Below are positions 34,653-45,058 of a stretch of DNA of 64,000 nucleotides, in pieces. The notes under the pieces are model-generated. The model saw only the letters and a program-made list of their open reading frames with translations, made no database searches and had not been told where the DNA came from. The stretch covers positions 558,001-622,000 of the forward strand of contig NZ_CP063989.1 of assembly GCF_014595995.2 (NCBI RefSeq), in the 5' to 3' direction. Every line of letters begins with the position of its first letter. Positions within the stretch are counted from its first letter, which is position 1. A program made the position numbers and the translations under genes. This DNA is from Actinomyces respiraculi (GTDB taxonomy: Bacteria; Actinomycetota; Actinomycetes; Actinomycetales; Actinomycetaceae).

Positions 34653-35294
34653 TCACAGGACCTGGGCGTCGAGGCGGATGACACCGTAGGTCCAGCCGTG
34701 ACGGTGGTAGACCGCGCACGGCTGCTTCGTCGACTTCTCGATGAAGAGGTAGAACGGGTGGCCGACGAGTTCCATCTGGTACAGGGCCTCGTCCACGGTC
34801 ATCGGCACGGCCTCGTGCAGCTTCTGGCGCACGATCACGGGGGAGTCGCCGAGCTGGGACTCGACGGCGACGCCGTGCTGCGTGGGTGCTGAGGGGGAGT
34901 CCTCGATGGGGGCGTCGCCGGTGTCCGGCAGGAGCACCTCCTCCTCCACGACGGCCTCGACCGGCTCGTTGACCTCCACGCTGTAGCGGCGGTGGTCCTT
35001 CTTGCGGTCGCGTGCGCGGCGAAGGCGCTCGGTGAGTTTGCCCATGGCGATGTCGAAGGCGGCGAAGCGATCGGAGGAGGAGGCCTCGGCCCGGATGATC
35101 GGGCCCTTGGAGACGACTGTGATCTCGACGCGCTCGGCGGTGTCCGCCTGGCGCGGGTTGCGCTCGTGGGTCACCTCGACCTCGATGCGCTGGACACGGG
35201 GGTCGAATTGCTCGACCTTGGTGGCCTTCTCCTCAACGTAGTCCCGCAGACGCGAGCTGATCTCAGCGTTTCGGCCGACGACGGTGATGTCCAT
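34653..35294 (-). CDS. hpf: Ribosome hibernation-promoting factor, long form
   Basis: A 213-residue long HPF. ATG 35294 follows AGAAAGAGG. The N-terminal S30AE domain (MDITVVGRNAEISSRLRDYV to about 105) binds the small subunit's decoding site; the C-terminal dimerisation domain (about 155-213: TVDEALYQMELVGHPFYLFI, YGVIRLDA) joins two ribosomes into 100S dimers. An acidic linker separates them. It is needed for survival in stationary phase. In related genomes hpf lies between comF and secA, as here, though secA is now divergent from comF. Confidence 0.94.
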   Translation of the reverse strand: MDITVVGRNAEISSRLRDYVEEKATKVEQFDPRVQRIEVEVTHERNPRQADTAERVEITVVSKGPIIRAEASSSDRFAAFDIAMGKLTERLRRARDRKKDHRRYSVEVNEPVEAVVEEEVLLPDTGDAPIEDSPSAPTQHGVAVESQLGDSPVIVRQKLHEAVPMTVDEALYQMELVGHPFYLFIEKSTKQPCAVYHRHGWTYGVIRLDAQVL

Positions 35295-35415
35295 GGTGGA
35301 ACCTCTTTCTAGGCTCAGGGCGGCCCCTGGGGGCCGGGCTGGAAGGCACCCGCCGCACCTCACGGCGGGCTCTGGTTGGTCAGTGACCACCTCCGTCCGT
35401 CCGGGGCCTGGGGCC

Positions 35416-35437
35416 GGGGGCTCGTCTCTGAGCCCCC
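35416..35437 (-). terminator. Strong hairpin between comF and hpf
   Basis: GGGGGCTC (35416-35423) pairs with GAGCCCCC (35430-35437) around six bases, downstream of comF and upstream of hpf on the minus strand. It probably ends comF transcription, giving hpf its own promoter in the remaining leader. A second repeat, TGTGTG...CACACA, lies at 35444-35461. Confidence 0.5.
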
Positions 35438-35474
35438 ACACCGTGTGTGCTGTGACACACAACTTACACCATCG

Positions 35475-36287
35475 TCAGGGCCCCGGTGGACGCTGTGGGG
35501 GCGCGTCAGCCGAGGGCGAGATCGGGGCCGGCGCAGCCGCGACGGCAAGGGCCCCGATCACCAGCGCGCCGGCCTCGCGCAGTGCGCGTGCACAGGCACC
35601 CAGCGTCGTTCCGGTTGTCACGACGTCGTCGACGAGGAGCACCGCCCAGCCGGACACGGGAGAGAGCACCAGCGGTGCGGCGCTGCGGTTGAGCCGTCGG
35701 GCGCGCGACGACAGACCCACCTGGTGCGCCCGCCCGCCGCGTCGGCGCAGCACGTCCGCCGAGGCCACCAGGGCGACCTGCTCGCCCGGGGTTGAGGACA
35801 GGCCGTGGGCGATGCCTGTGGCGACGGCGTCGGCCAGGTCGGCCGCGACCAGCCGTCCCCGCAGCCGACGTGCCCGCCCCGAGGGCGCCGGCACGACGAG
35901 CAGCCCCCGTCGCCCCGCCAGCGCCTGACGAGCCTCCTGGCTCAGACCCGCGGCCCAGTCGGCCCCGGCCTGGCGACCCGCCCGTGCCATCACCGCGCGC
36001 ACGTCCTCGCGCGCACCGTTCTTCCACGCCAGGACCAGGGCCCGCACCGGGCCCGCGTAGGGGCTCAGCGCGTGAGCCTCCAGGTCCTGGGCGCCGGGCA
36101 GGTGGTTCACGAGGACGGGTGGGCCGTTGAGCAGGGCGAGGCACTGCGGGCACAGCGTGGTCTCCCAGCGCCCGCAGCCGGCGCAGCGCGCTGGCAGGAG
36201 CGCTGACCCGAGCAGGCCCAGGAGGGACAGGGCACGGCAGGCACGGGGCTCCGACGGCGGGGACGGTGGCAGGCAGGCGGCAGGCAC
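35475..36287 (-). CDS. ComF-family phosphoribosyltransferase-like protein
   Basis: A ComF-like protein of 270 residues from the GTG at 36287 (VPAACLPPSPPSEPRACRAL). A zinc-ribbon CAGCGRWETTLCPQC precedes a PRTase fold with RGLLVVPAPSGRARRLRGRL, and VLLVDDVVTTGTTLGACA, the PRPP-binding loop. ComF in Gram-positives supports DNA uptake; in actinobacteria the gene is fixed near mtrA/lpqB and hpf, and its role is not established. The frame continues open upstream to 36674, opposite the secA start, with low-complexity Pro/Arg sequence; starts up to about 36486 cannot be excluded. Confidence 0.82.
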   Translation of the reverse strand: MPAACLPPSPPSEPRACRALSLLGLLGSALLPARCAGCGRWETTLCPQCLALLNGPPVLVNHLPGAQDLEAHALSPYAGPVRALVLAWKNGAREDVRAVMARAGRQAGADWAAGLSQEARQALAGRRGLLVVPAPSGRARRLRGRLVAADLADAVATGIAHGLSSTPGEQVALVASADVLRRRGGRAHQVGLSSRARRLNRSAAPLVLSPVSGWAVLLVDDVVTTGTTLGACARALREAGALVIGALAVAAAPAPISPSADAPPQRPPGP

Positions 36288-36624
36288 GAGATCCAGGGTG
36301 CCGACCTGGCCCGGTCGGGTGCACCCGGGCGGTCGCGGCCTGTGGACAGAGGACGACGGTGTCGCCGGGGCCCGCCCCTGTGGAGCCCGGGGCGGGCCGG
36401 GTGCTGTGGGCGGGCCGGGCGCTGCGGGATCGACGTCGGACTGCTCACGCTGAGCGCGTAAACCGGGCGACGTCGCCCGTAGCACAGGACTGCGGGTGCT
36501 GCCCGCTCGCGCTGCCGCATACGATGGTGCCCGTATGTGCCCGGGACCGTGTGCCCGGGCGGGGTCCCTCACCCGGCGGCGTCGTCCGCCCCGGGGCCCG
36601 CCGTCGAACAGGGGAGAAGCCAGC

Positions 36625-39438
<2,814 letters not shown>

Positions 39439-39527
39439 GCCGCGCCGGGCCCGGCCCGACCACCCTGCCGAACTTCTCGGTTTGCGCTCGGGGGTGCGGT
39501 GTTGTGTCGTTGTGGTGTCGTGGGGCA

Positions 39528-39600
39528 TTGGTGGCAGTTCTGTCCCAGGGCTTCGGTGGTAGTTCTGTCTCAAGGGCGTTGGTGGCAGTTCCGGGGATTT
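39528..39600 (+). repeat. Three imperfect units of a GGTGGCAGTTCTGTC repeat
   Basis: Units at about 39528, 39553 and 39577 share TTGGTGGCAGTTCTGTC or a close variant, with a period near 25 bases. Further copies occur at 40458-40490 in the same direction and, inverted, at about 41488-41590, so the family brackets the gap. Confidence 0.7.
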
Positions 39601-39939
39601 GTGGGGGTGGGGTTTCTGGCTGGTCGTGGTGGTGGTCTCCCCCAGCACACCCTGCCGTGCTGAGCCCGTGACGGCTCGAGCCCGGCGCCGGCATCCGTCG
39701 GCGGTCGGCCTGCGGGGCTCGGGGCGTGCCCCGCAGGGTGGCGGCAGGGGGGCTCGCACGCTCATGTGACGGTTGTTAACGGTTGCACTGGGGTTTGCGG
39801 TGGTGGCCCGGGCTCCCATGTGCGTGGGCGGCCTTCGTGCACATGGGAGTCGGCGTGCTGGAGGGCACCGGTCGACAAACCCTAGGAATGGCGCCGTTGT
39901 CGACGAGTGTCGAAAAGTGTGAGCGTGCAAGCCCCACCC

Positions 39940-40008
39940 CCGGGCCCCGCGGCGCCCGCGTGCACCGTGCTGGTGTGATCACCGGGATTCTCCTCCAGGG
40001 CGCTCTGA
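39940..40008. repeat. 65-base dispersed repeat, copy 1
   Basis: Nearly the same sequence occurs at 40316-40382, about 375 bases away in direct orientation: GGGCCCCG, GGCGCCCGC, GCTGGTGTGATCACC, and CCAGGGCGCTCT are shared with a few substitutions and one small gap. Confidence 0.8.
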
Positions 40009-40315
40009 CTGCGTCGCCCGCCTGCGCCGTGCTGGTGTGCGTGCGGCGGGCGCCAGCCGTGGCCGGTGCCGGTCGCCGACGTCCGGGCTCCCGCGATCAT
40101 GCCGTGTTCCTCCTGGCGGGATGAGCGTCGAGGTCGGCCGTGTGCGTCGTGTGGGGCACGTGCCTGCCTGGCACCCGGCCCCGCCAGGGGGTGGGGCGCC
40201 TGACGCACCTCTTGGCCACAGCCCGCCCCGACCCGTCTGGGCGCCGCAGAAACCACGGAACCCCAACGACCTGAGAAGTCGCGACACTCTCTGACCAGGG
40301 ATCAGTGACAGGTGC

Positions 40316-40382
40316 CGGGCCCCGTGGCGCCCGCCTGCACCACGCTGGTGTGATCACCAGGATCTCCCCCAGGGCGCTCTCA
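40316..40382. repeat. 65-base dispersed repeat, copy 2
   Basis: Second copy of the repeat at 39940-40008; contains the palindromic TGATCA core of the shared CTGGTGTGATCACC segment. Confidence 0.8.
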
Positions 40383-40413
40383 CCGCAGCGGATCTGGGCA
40401 CACACAGTAACAA

Positions 40414-40500
40414 CCCCCAAGCGCCACCGACGTCCTGAGACTGTTATGTCTCAGGTCATCGGTGGCAGTTCTGTGTCAGGGCATCGGTGACGCTTGGGGG
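40414..40500. repeat. Large imperfect hairpin
   Basis: 18-base arms at 40424-40441 and 40448-40465 pair at 16 positions around a six-base loop (TGTTAT). Outer arms 40414-40428 and 40486-40500 (CCCCCAAGCG...) pair at 14 of 15 positions. The arms contain the GTCTCAGG repeat core in opposite directions, so this is two repeat units head to head. Confidence 0.75.
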
Positions 40501-40955
40501 GTTGGGGGTGTGGGTGGACATGTATGTGGTGACGGGTTCGGGTTGGGTGTGTGTTCGGTCAGGGCCTTGGCCGTCTGAGCGGAGTCTCGACGCTTCTGGG
40601 GTGCCGGTGGCCGTGTGGACACCGCGGTGCGCGAGTGGCGGCCCGGGCCCGTGCGCACCTGCGCGGCGACGAGCTGGTGGCAGCGCGGGGGCCTTCAGGC
40701 CGGCGACTGCCACGGGCGCGGTGGGCCGGAAGCCGGGGGACACCGCCCCCGAGGCCACCCGGACGTGTCACCTACGCAGATACCCCAGGTGTCACCGACG
40801 TCCTGAGACACAACAACGGCGATTCACCGTGCTTTCGAGAGCAGACCGAGGAGTTGGAGGGTGGAGGCGCGGCGTGCGCCTGCCGAGGGGTCTCGAGCGC
40901 GCGCCAGGATGGGCGTGTCTGGTCGCGGCGCCCGGAGGACCCGACGAGGACTGGC

Positions 40956-41238
40956 GTCGATCTCGTTGCCCAGGTCTTGCTCTCGTTCCTCGCACGTCGA
41001 TCTCGTTCCGCACACGTTGATCTCGTTGCGTGAACGAACGAGATGGAAGACCGACGAACGAGATGGAAGGTAGAGGGACGAGATGGAGGGCTGAGGCTCG
41101 TTCCTGGCACGTCGATCTCGTTGTCCGGGTCTTGATCTCGCTTCTCGTACGTCGATCTCGTTCCGCACACGTTGATCTCGTTGCGTGAACGAACGAGATG
41201 GAGGGCCGAGGGACGAGATGGAAGGTAGAGGGACGAGG
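40956..41238. repeat. GATCTCGTT / AACGAGATG array with a 54-bp direct duplication
   Basis: The nine-base word GATCTCGTT recurs at least six times here, and its complement-like AACGAGATG or GACGAGATG at least five. A 54-base segment is perfectly repeated at 40994-41047 and 41149-41202 (155 bases apart). Within each, ATCTCGTT and AACGAGAT are spaced nine bases apart and can form hairpins. Confidence 0.85.
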
Positions 41239-41633
41239 TGGACGGGCTTGGCGTGCGCCGTCCAGGCCCCTGCCCTGAAGACCATGACGTCGGGCCATGA
41301 CCTGTGGGTGTCGTCGGGGAGCTGACGCCCGTGTTCGCAGTGTGGTCACCAGCGGCGTGCCACCGGCGGCCGGGCCCGTCCACACCCGTGGGACAACGAA
41401 CTGGCGGCAGCACCAGGGCCTGAAGGCCGACGACGGCCACGGGCCCGGTGGGCGGGCGGCCGGAGGAGACCATCCCCGACACCAACCCGAAGTGTCACCC
41501 CCACAAACACCCGAACTGTCACCAATGCCCTGAGACAGAACTATCACCGGTGCCTTGAGACACCACACCGACGTCCTGAGACATCACAACGACCAAACAC
41601 CGCGCGTTTGAGAGCAAACCGAGGAGTTGGGAC

Positions 41634-42377
41634 TCAGGCGATCTCGAGGCCTGTAAGGAGCCAGCGGCCCCGGTGGGACTCGAGCCGTGCCCCGGCCCCG
41701 CGCACGCGTCCGCCGTCGTCCAGCACCGCGCAGACCTCGCAGGCTCCGCTTGCTGTGAGCTGGACCCGCAGCGTGCGCAGCCGCGGACGCGGGTCCGGGG
41801 TCTCGCCGAGGATCCTGCGGGCCAGGCCGGCACGGCGCGCGAGGGCATCATAGAGCTCCGGTGAGGCCCACCGTCCCATGTGCTCGGCCGGCCGCCAGCC
41901 GGCAAGGACCTCGGCCGCTGCCGTGACGACCACCTGCGCGGTGCGTACCGGGTCCGGCAGGACCTGGTTCTGGGCGTGTGCGCGGGCCTCGCGGATGGCG
42001 CTCAGGGTCAGCGCATCGCGCTCCGCCGGGGCGGGTTCCGCAGGCAGCGCGGGTAGGAAGCGCATGCGGTCCCATGACGTGTGCGGGCGCTCGGCGTTGC
42101 GCAGCACCTGCCGCCGCAGGACCTGACCGGCCGGTGCGGGCGCCGTCGCGGTGGTGCCCTGCCGTGGGCGGTGCGGCCTTGACCGTGGGGGAGTTGCCCG
42201 GCGAGCGGTCGCGACCGCGTGCACGCCGCCCGAGAGCCTGCGGTCGGCGCGATCGAGCGCGGCTGAGGCGGTGGACGGGTGCACGTCGGTGGGCGGGTGC
42301 ATGTCGTGAGGCAGAGAGCAGGGACCCCGCTGGGCGTGGAGGTCAGTGGCGCGTGCCGGGAGGGCGGTGGTCGTCAT
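41634..42377 (-). CDS. Rv3235 family protein
   Basis: A 247-residue protein. The first 90 residues are Arg/Pro/Ala-rich and probably disordered. The C-terminal half carries the conserved Rv3235-type domain: VRTAQVVVTAAAEVLAGWRP, RWASPELYDALARRA and LRVQLTASGACEVCAVLDDG, RGRWLLTGLEIA. This small alpha-beta domain of the SecA/Rv3235 neighbourhood has no known function; some homologues were thought to be SecA-linked. It ends directly at the repeat field and is followed upstream by the LysM gene (37 bases apart). Confidence 0.85.
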   Translation of the reverse strand: MTTTALPARATDLHAQRGPCSLPHDMHPPTDVHPSTASAALDRADRRLSGGVHAVATARRATPPRSRPHRPRQGTTATAPAPAGQVLRRQVLRNAERPHTSWDRMRFLPALPAEPAPAERDALTLSAIREARAHAQNQVLPDPVRTAQVVVTAAAEVLAGWRPAEHMGRWASPELYDALARRAGLARRILGETPDPRPRLRTLRVQLTASGACEVCAVLDDGGRVRGAGARLESHRGRWLLTGLEIA

Positions 42378-42414
42378 GGCATGGTCCTTCGTGTGGGCTC
42401 GGGCGCTTCGAGGC

Positions 42415-43308
42415 TCACGCCCGGTCGGTGAGTGGGGCGGGCAGGGTCAGGACCGTGCCCGGGTGGATGAGGTCCGGGTCCTGACCGATGACGCCGTCGT
42501 TGGCGCGGTACAGCTCGGGCCAGGCAGCGGCGACCGCATCGGGCGTGACGCGCTGCAGGAAGGAGGAGGTGATCGTCCACAGGCTGTCGCCGTCCTGTAC
42601 GACGTAGGTCGCGGCTGTCCCTGGAACGGTCCCAGTCGCGCGGCCCGTGTGCGGGGCTGCTCCTGGGGCCGGCGTGCTGGGGGCTGTCGCCAGGGCCGAC
42701 GTGTCCGGGGCCGCCTCCTGGGCTGTGTCCTGGATGGCCTCGGCGGGAGCCGCTGCCGGGGTAGCAGGGGGAGCCCCTGTGCCTGGGGCTGCCTCCGGCA
42801 CTGACGCGCCCGCGGCCGCCTCGTCCGGGACAATCTCGGCCGCGGGAACCTCAGGAGGAACCGCGGTGGGGGCCACGCTGTGCCCGGGCTCCGCGGTGGC
42901 CGAGACCGTCGGAACCCAGCCGAGGTCGTCGGGCGGGAGAGGGAGATCCTGCGCGATGGCGGTGGCCGGCAGGACGAGGGCGGTCGCCAGCGCCCCGGCG
43001 GCGACGCGCCTGACGTAGGGGGCGCCCCAACGCGACAGGAGGCGAGCCGCAGCGCCGCCACCACGACGTCGGAACCCCGATCCTAGGGAGATCAGCGCGA
43101 GCAACCCGGAAAGCGCGTGCCACAGGGCACCCACAGTCCCGGCCGAGCCGAGCAGGAGGACCAGCAGCGCGTTCACATGGCCGACGCTCCACTGGTGCGG
43201 GGGCAGGGCCAGGACGGAGTGGGCGGCCGCGGCTGCGCTGGAGCCGAGGGCTGCCGCCACGAGGGCGGACAGGGCCGTGACCAGGCTGAGTCGTGTCGTC
43301 GTTGACAT
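42415..43308 (-). CDS. LysM peptidoglycan-binding membrane protein
   Basis: A 297-residue protein. ATG 43308 has an excellent ribosome site GGAGGTGATC. Three hydrophobic segments lie in the first 120 residues (LVTALSALVAAALGSSAAAA, NALLVLLLGSAGTVGALW, and about 95-115), then a long Ala/Pro linker, and a C-terminal LysM domain (TYVVQDGDSLWTITSSFL ... RANDGVIGQDPDLIHPGTVL) that binds glycan strands outside. The same gene order (LysM protein next to Rv3235) is common in actinobacteria. Upstream sequence at 43309-43390 is AT-richer and may hold the promoter. Confidence 0.87.
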   Translation of the reverse strand: MSTTTRLSLVTALSALVAAALGSSAAAAAHSVLALPPHQWSVGHVNALLVLLLGSAGTVGALWHALSGLLALISLGSGFRRRGGGAAARLLSRWGAPYVRRVAAGALATALVLPATAIAQDLPLPPDDLGWVPTVSATAEPGHSVAPTAVPPEVPAAEIVPDEAAAGASVPEAAPGTGAPPATPAAAPAEAIQDTAQEAAPDTSALATAPSTPAPGAAPHTGRATGTVPGTAATYVVQDGDSLWTITSSFLQRVTPDAVAAAWPELYRANDGVIGQDPDLIHPGTVLTLPAPLTDRA

Positions 43309-43443
43309 GCGATCACCTCCAAGATGATGTTTGAGGTGATTTGAGAATGTCAGACTCGCCGTGAAGATGTCAAGAGGTATCTGATCGCGGATCGGGTGCT
43401 CCTGTGTCTTGCGACACCCATGGTCCTGTGCTCCCATGTGCTC

Positions 43444-43962
43444 ATGGAATGGGACAGTCTCATCGCGGACCTGGAGAGTCGCTTCGATGCCGAGCGGCGC
43501 GCCGGGATTGCCGCGCAGAGTGCCGACCTCGCCGAGGCCGAGATCGCCTCCGTCCGCCTCGTCGACAGGCTCCGCGCCGCCGTCGGGCACCAGGTCCACC
43601 TGCTCACCACCGCCGGGCACCGGGTTGACGGTCGGCTCATGAGCGTGATGGAGGACGCCGTCATCGTCGACGAGGGGGAGGCGCTGCAAGCGCTCGTCCC
43701 CATCGCCCGCCTCGCCGCCGCCCACCCGCTGCCCGGCCCCGCGCCCTCACGCGGCAGTGGTCGGGCCGGGCTCGCCGCCGCCCTGCGAGCGCTCGCCCGC
43801 CAGGGCGCACGGGTGCGTCTGCTCCTGGGGATGACGGAGGTGACGGGGCGGATCGTGCGCGTCGCGGCCGACCATGTCGACGTCGTGACCGACGCCGAGG
43901 TTGTGGGCGTTCAGCGCGTGAGCGTCGCGCTCAGCGCCGTCGAGGCTGTGCGCAGCCGTTGA
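43444..43962 (+). CDS. Hypothetical protein, conserved-type
   Basis: Not recognised with certainty. ATG 43444 opens MEWDSLIADLESRFDAERRA, a probable coiled helix; the open frame extends to 43396 but that part reads as hydrophobic noise. The 172-residue protein has an acidic helical N-terminus, then two similar beta-rich blocks: VGHQVHLLTTAGHRVDGRLM and ARVRLLLGMTEVTGRIVRVA, each followed by DAVIVDEG or DHVDVVTD. These look like a tandem pair of small beta-barrel (Sm- or PRC-like) units. No membrane segment or signal. Same strand as nothing nearby; divergent from the LysM gene. Confidence 0.65.
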   Translation: MEWDSLIADLESRFDAERRAGIAAQSADLAEAEIASVRLVDRLRAAVGHQVHLLTTAGHRVDGRLMSVMEDAVIVDEGEALQALVPIARLAAAHPLPGPAPSRGSGRAGLAAALRALARQGARVRLLLGMTEVTGRIVRVAADHVDVVTDAEVVGVQRVSVALSAVEAVRSR

Positions 43963-44064
43963 GAACGGCTGACGTGGGCAGCTGCCGGGACCGGTCGGCG
44001 TGCGCGGCCCTTGTGAGACCGGTCGGCGTGTGCAGCCGTTGAGACCGGCCGAGGTGTGCCGGTC
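43963..44064. repeat. Four imperfect tandem units of 26-28 bases
   Basis: Units start at 43963, 43989, 44017 and 44043, each opening GACCGG (GAACGG in the first) followed by T/C-CGGCGTG-like sequence. They fill the gap between the convergent hypothetical and HTH genes and may act as a terminator. Confidence 0.65.
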
Positions 44065-44284
44065 AGCTCTCGTTGTCGAGGTTGCCGGCCGCCACCAGTG
44101 AGCGGGTACGCGCCAGCTGCGCCTCGACATAGGCGTCGAAGGCGTCCTCCGGGATGCGCCACAGGTGGCGGGCACCGACCTGGATCGCCGGCAGATCGCC
44201 GGACAAGATGAGTGCCCGGACACCCTGGGCGGAAAGCTGGAGCCGCTCGGCGACGTCTGCGATGGTCAGGAAGGTGGTGCTCAT
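44063..44284 (-). CDS. Small helix-turn-helix (BldC/excisionase-type) DNA-binding protein
   Basis: A 73-residue MerR-like single-domain protein: FLTIADVAERLQLSAQGVRA as the helix-turn-helix, LILSGDLPAIQVGARHLWRI as the wing, and EDAFDAYVEAQL as the last helix. This excisionase/BldC-type fold binds direct repeats. In actinobacteria such a gene is regularly found near secA, the SAF/CpaE-like pair and DUF6912, so it is a chromosomal regulator rather than a prophage excisionase. It is divergent from the SAF gene. Confidence 0.88.
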   Translation of the reverse strand: MSTTFLTIADVAERLQLSAQGVRALILSGDLPAIQVGARHLWRIPEDAFDAYVEAQLARTRSLVAAGNLDNES

Positions 44285-44377
44285 GGCACCATGGTGTCAT
44301 CGCCAAGCGATACACGCCATCCCTAAAACGTCCTGTGGATAACTGACCATCACGAAAAGCGTCCATACCGTTCCCGC

Positions 44378-45058
44378 ATGAGGAGGGCCATGAGCCCGAC
44401 ACCGCGACCCCCACACCGCAGCGCCCCCCGCATCCTTCCCCGACCCGCCCTGCGACGTGCCTCCTGGAAGGACCCGCGCCTGGCCGCCGGAGTCGCCCTC
44501 GTCGGCGCCTCGGTGGTCCTTGGGGGTTGGGCGGTCTCCCTCGCTGCCGACACCCAGCCCCTCTACGTCCTCGCCCAGGACGTTGTTCCCGGGGACGACC
44601 TCACCGCTGAGGGCGTCCTCACCGTCGTCGACTCCCACCCCGGCACCGGCTCCTACGTGGGCGTGGGGAATCTGCCCGACGACGCCGTCGCCGCCCAGGC
44701 CCTCAGAGCCGGCGACCTGCTGCCCGCGTCCGCCGTCGCCAACGGCCAGGACCTCGCGCTGCGGGCCGTCGTCCTCAACGTCGCCTCCAGCCTGCCCGCC
44801 GGGACAAGCACCGGGGACATCGTCGACCTGTGGGCGCTGCCCGCGGCCCGCACCTCCACCGAGGCCGGTTCCGACGAGGCCGCCGTCGTCGCCCAGGGCC
44901 TCATCGTCTCGCGGGTCGGTGAGACCGACGGTGCGATCCTCGGGGGCACGACCACCAGTGTCGAGGTCCTGGTGCCCGAAGACCTGGTGGGTGCGGTGCT
45001 CACCGCCGTCGGCCAGGGCGGCTCCCTCGTCCTCGTGCCCACCGGACAGCTGGCATGA
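44378..45058 (+). CDS. SAF-domain membrane-anchored protein (CpaB/FlgA-like)
   Basis: A 226-residue protein (222 if the ATG at 44390, just after AGGAGG, is used). One N-terminal membrane helix (LAAGVALVGASVVLGGWAVS) is followed by an outward SAF domain: PLYVLAQDVVPGDDLTAEGV and ALRAGDLLPASAV, then VLNVASSLPAGTSTGDIVDL as in RcpC/CpaB. In Flp pilus systems CpaB forms part of the assembly channel, but here only this gene and the CpaE-like ATPase are present. Stop and next start overlap as ATGA. Confidence 0.82.
   Translation: MRRAMSPTPRPPHRSAPRILPRPALRRASWKDPRLAAGVALVGASVVLGGWAVSLAADTQPLYVLAQDVVPGDDLTAEGVLTVVDSHPGTGSYVGVGNLPDDAVAAQALRAGDLLPASAVANGQDLALRAVVLNVASSLPAGTSTGDIVDLWALPAARTSTEAGSDEAAVVAQGLIVSRVGETDGAILGGTTTSVEVLVPEDLVGAVLTAVGQGGSLVLVPTGQLA

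Larger units (their letters stand above)
39439..41633. repeat. Gene-free 2.2 kb repeat field downstream of secA
   Basis: No supported gene lies in this gap: open frames here are short, overlapping in many frames and made of translated repeats. At least four repeat types are mixed: imperfect 25-base units around GGTGGCAGTTCTGTC, a 65-base dispersed pair, a GATCTCGTT/AACGAGATG array, and a roughly 240-280-base degenerate duplication (40622-40858 and 41349-41632, both ending GAGGAGTTGG). Individual parts are listed separately. It resembles a dump of dispersed palindromic elements rather than a mobile element with its own genes. Confidence 0.8.

Noticed and set aside
40956..41238. CRISPR array
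   Set aside because: Repeat words are only nine bases, occur in both orientations and at irregular spacing, and no cas genes are near.
40772..41568. Overlapping minus-strand frames over the GATCTCGTT array
   Set aside because: Their residues are translations of the short repeats in several frames at once; no ribosome site, no domain and mixed coding signal.
44063..44284. Prophage excisionase
   Set aside because: No integrase or phage genes are nearby and the gene sits in a conserved chromosomal neighbourhood; a BldC-like regulator is likelier.
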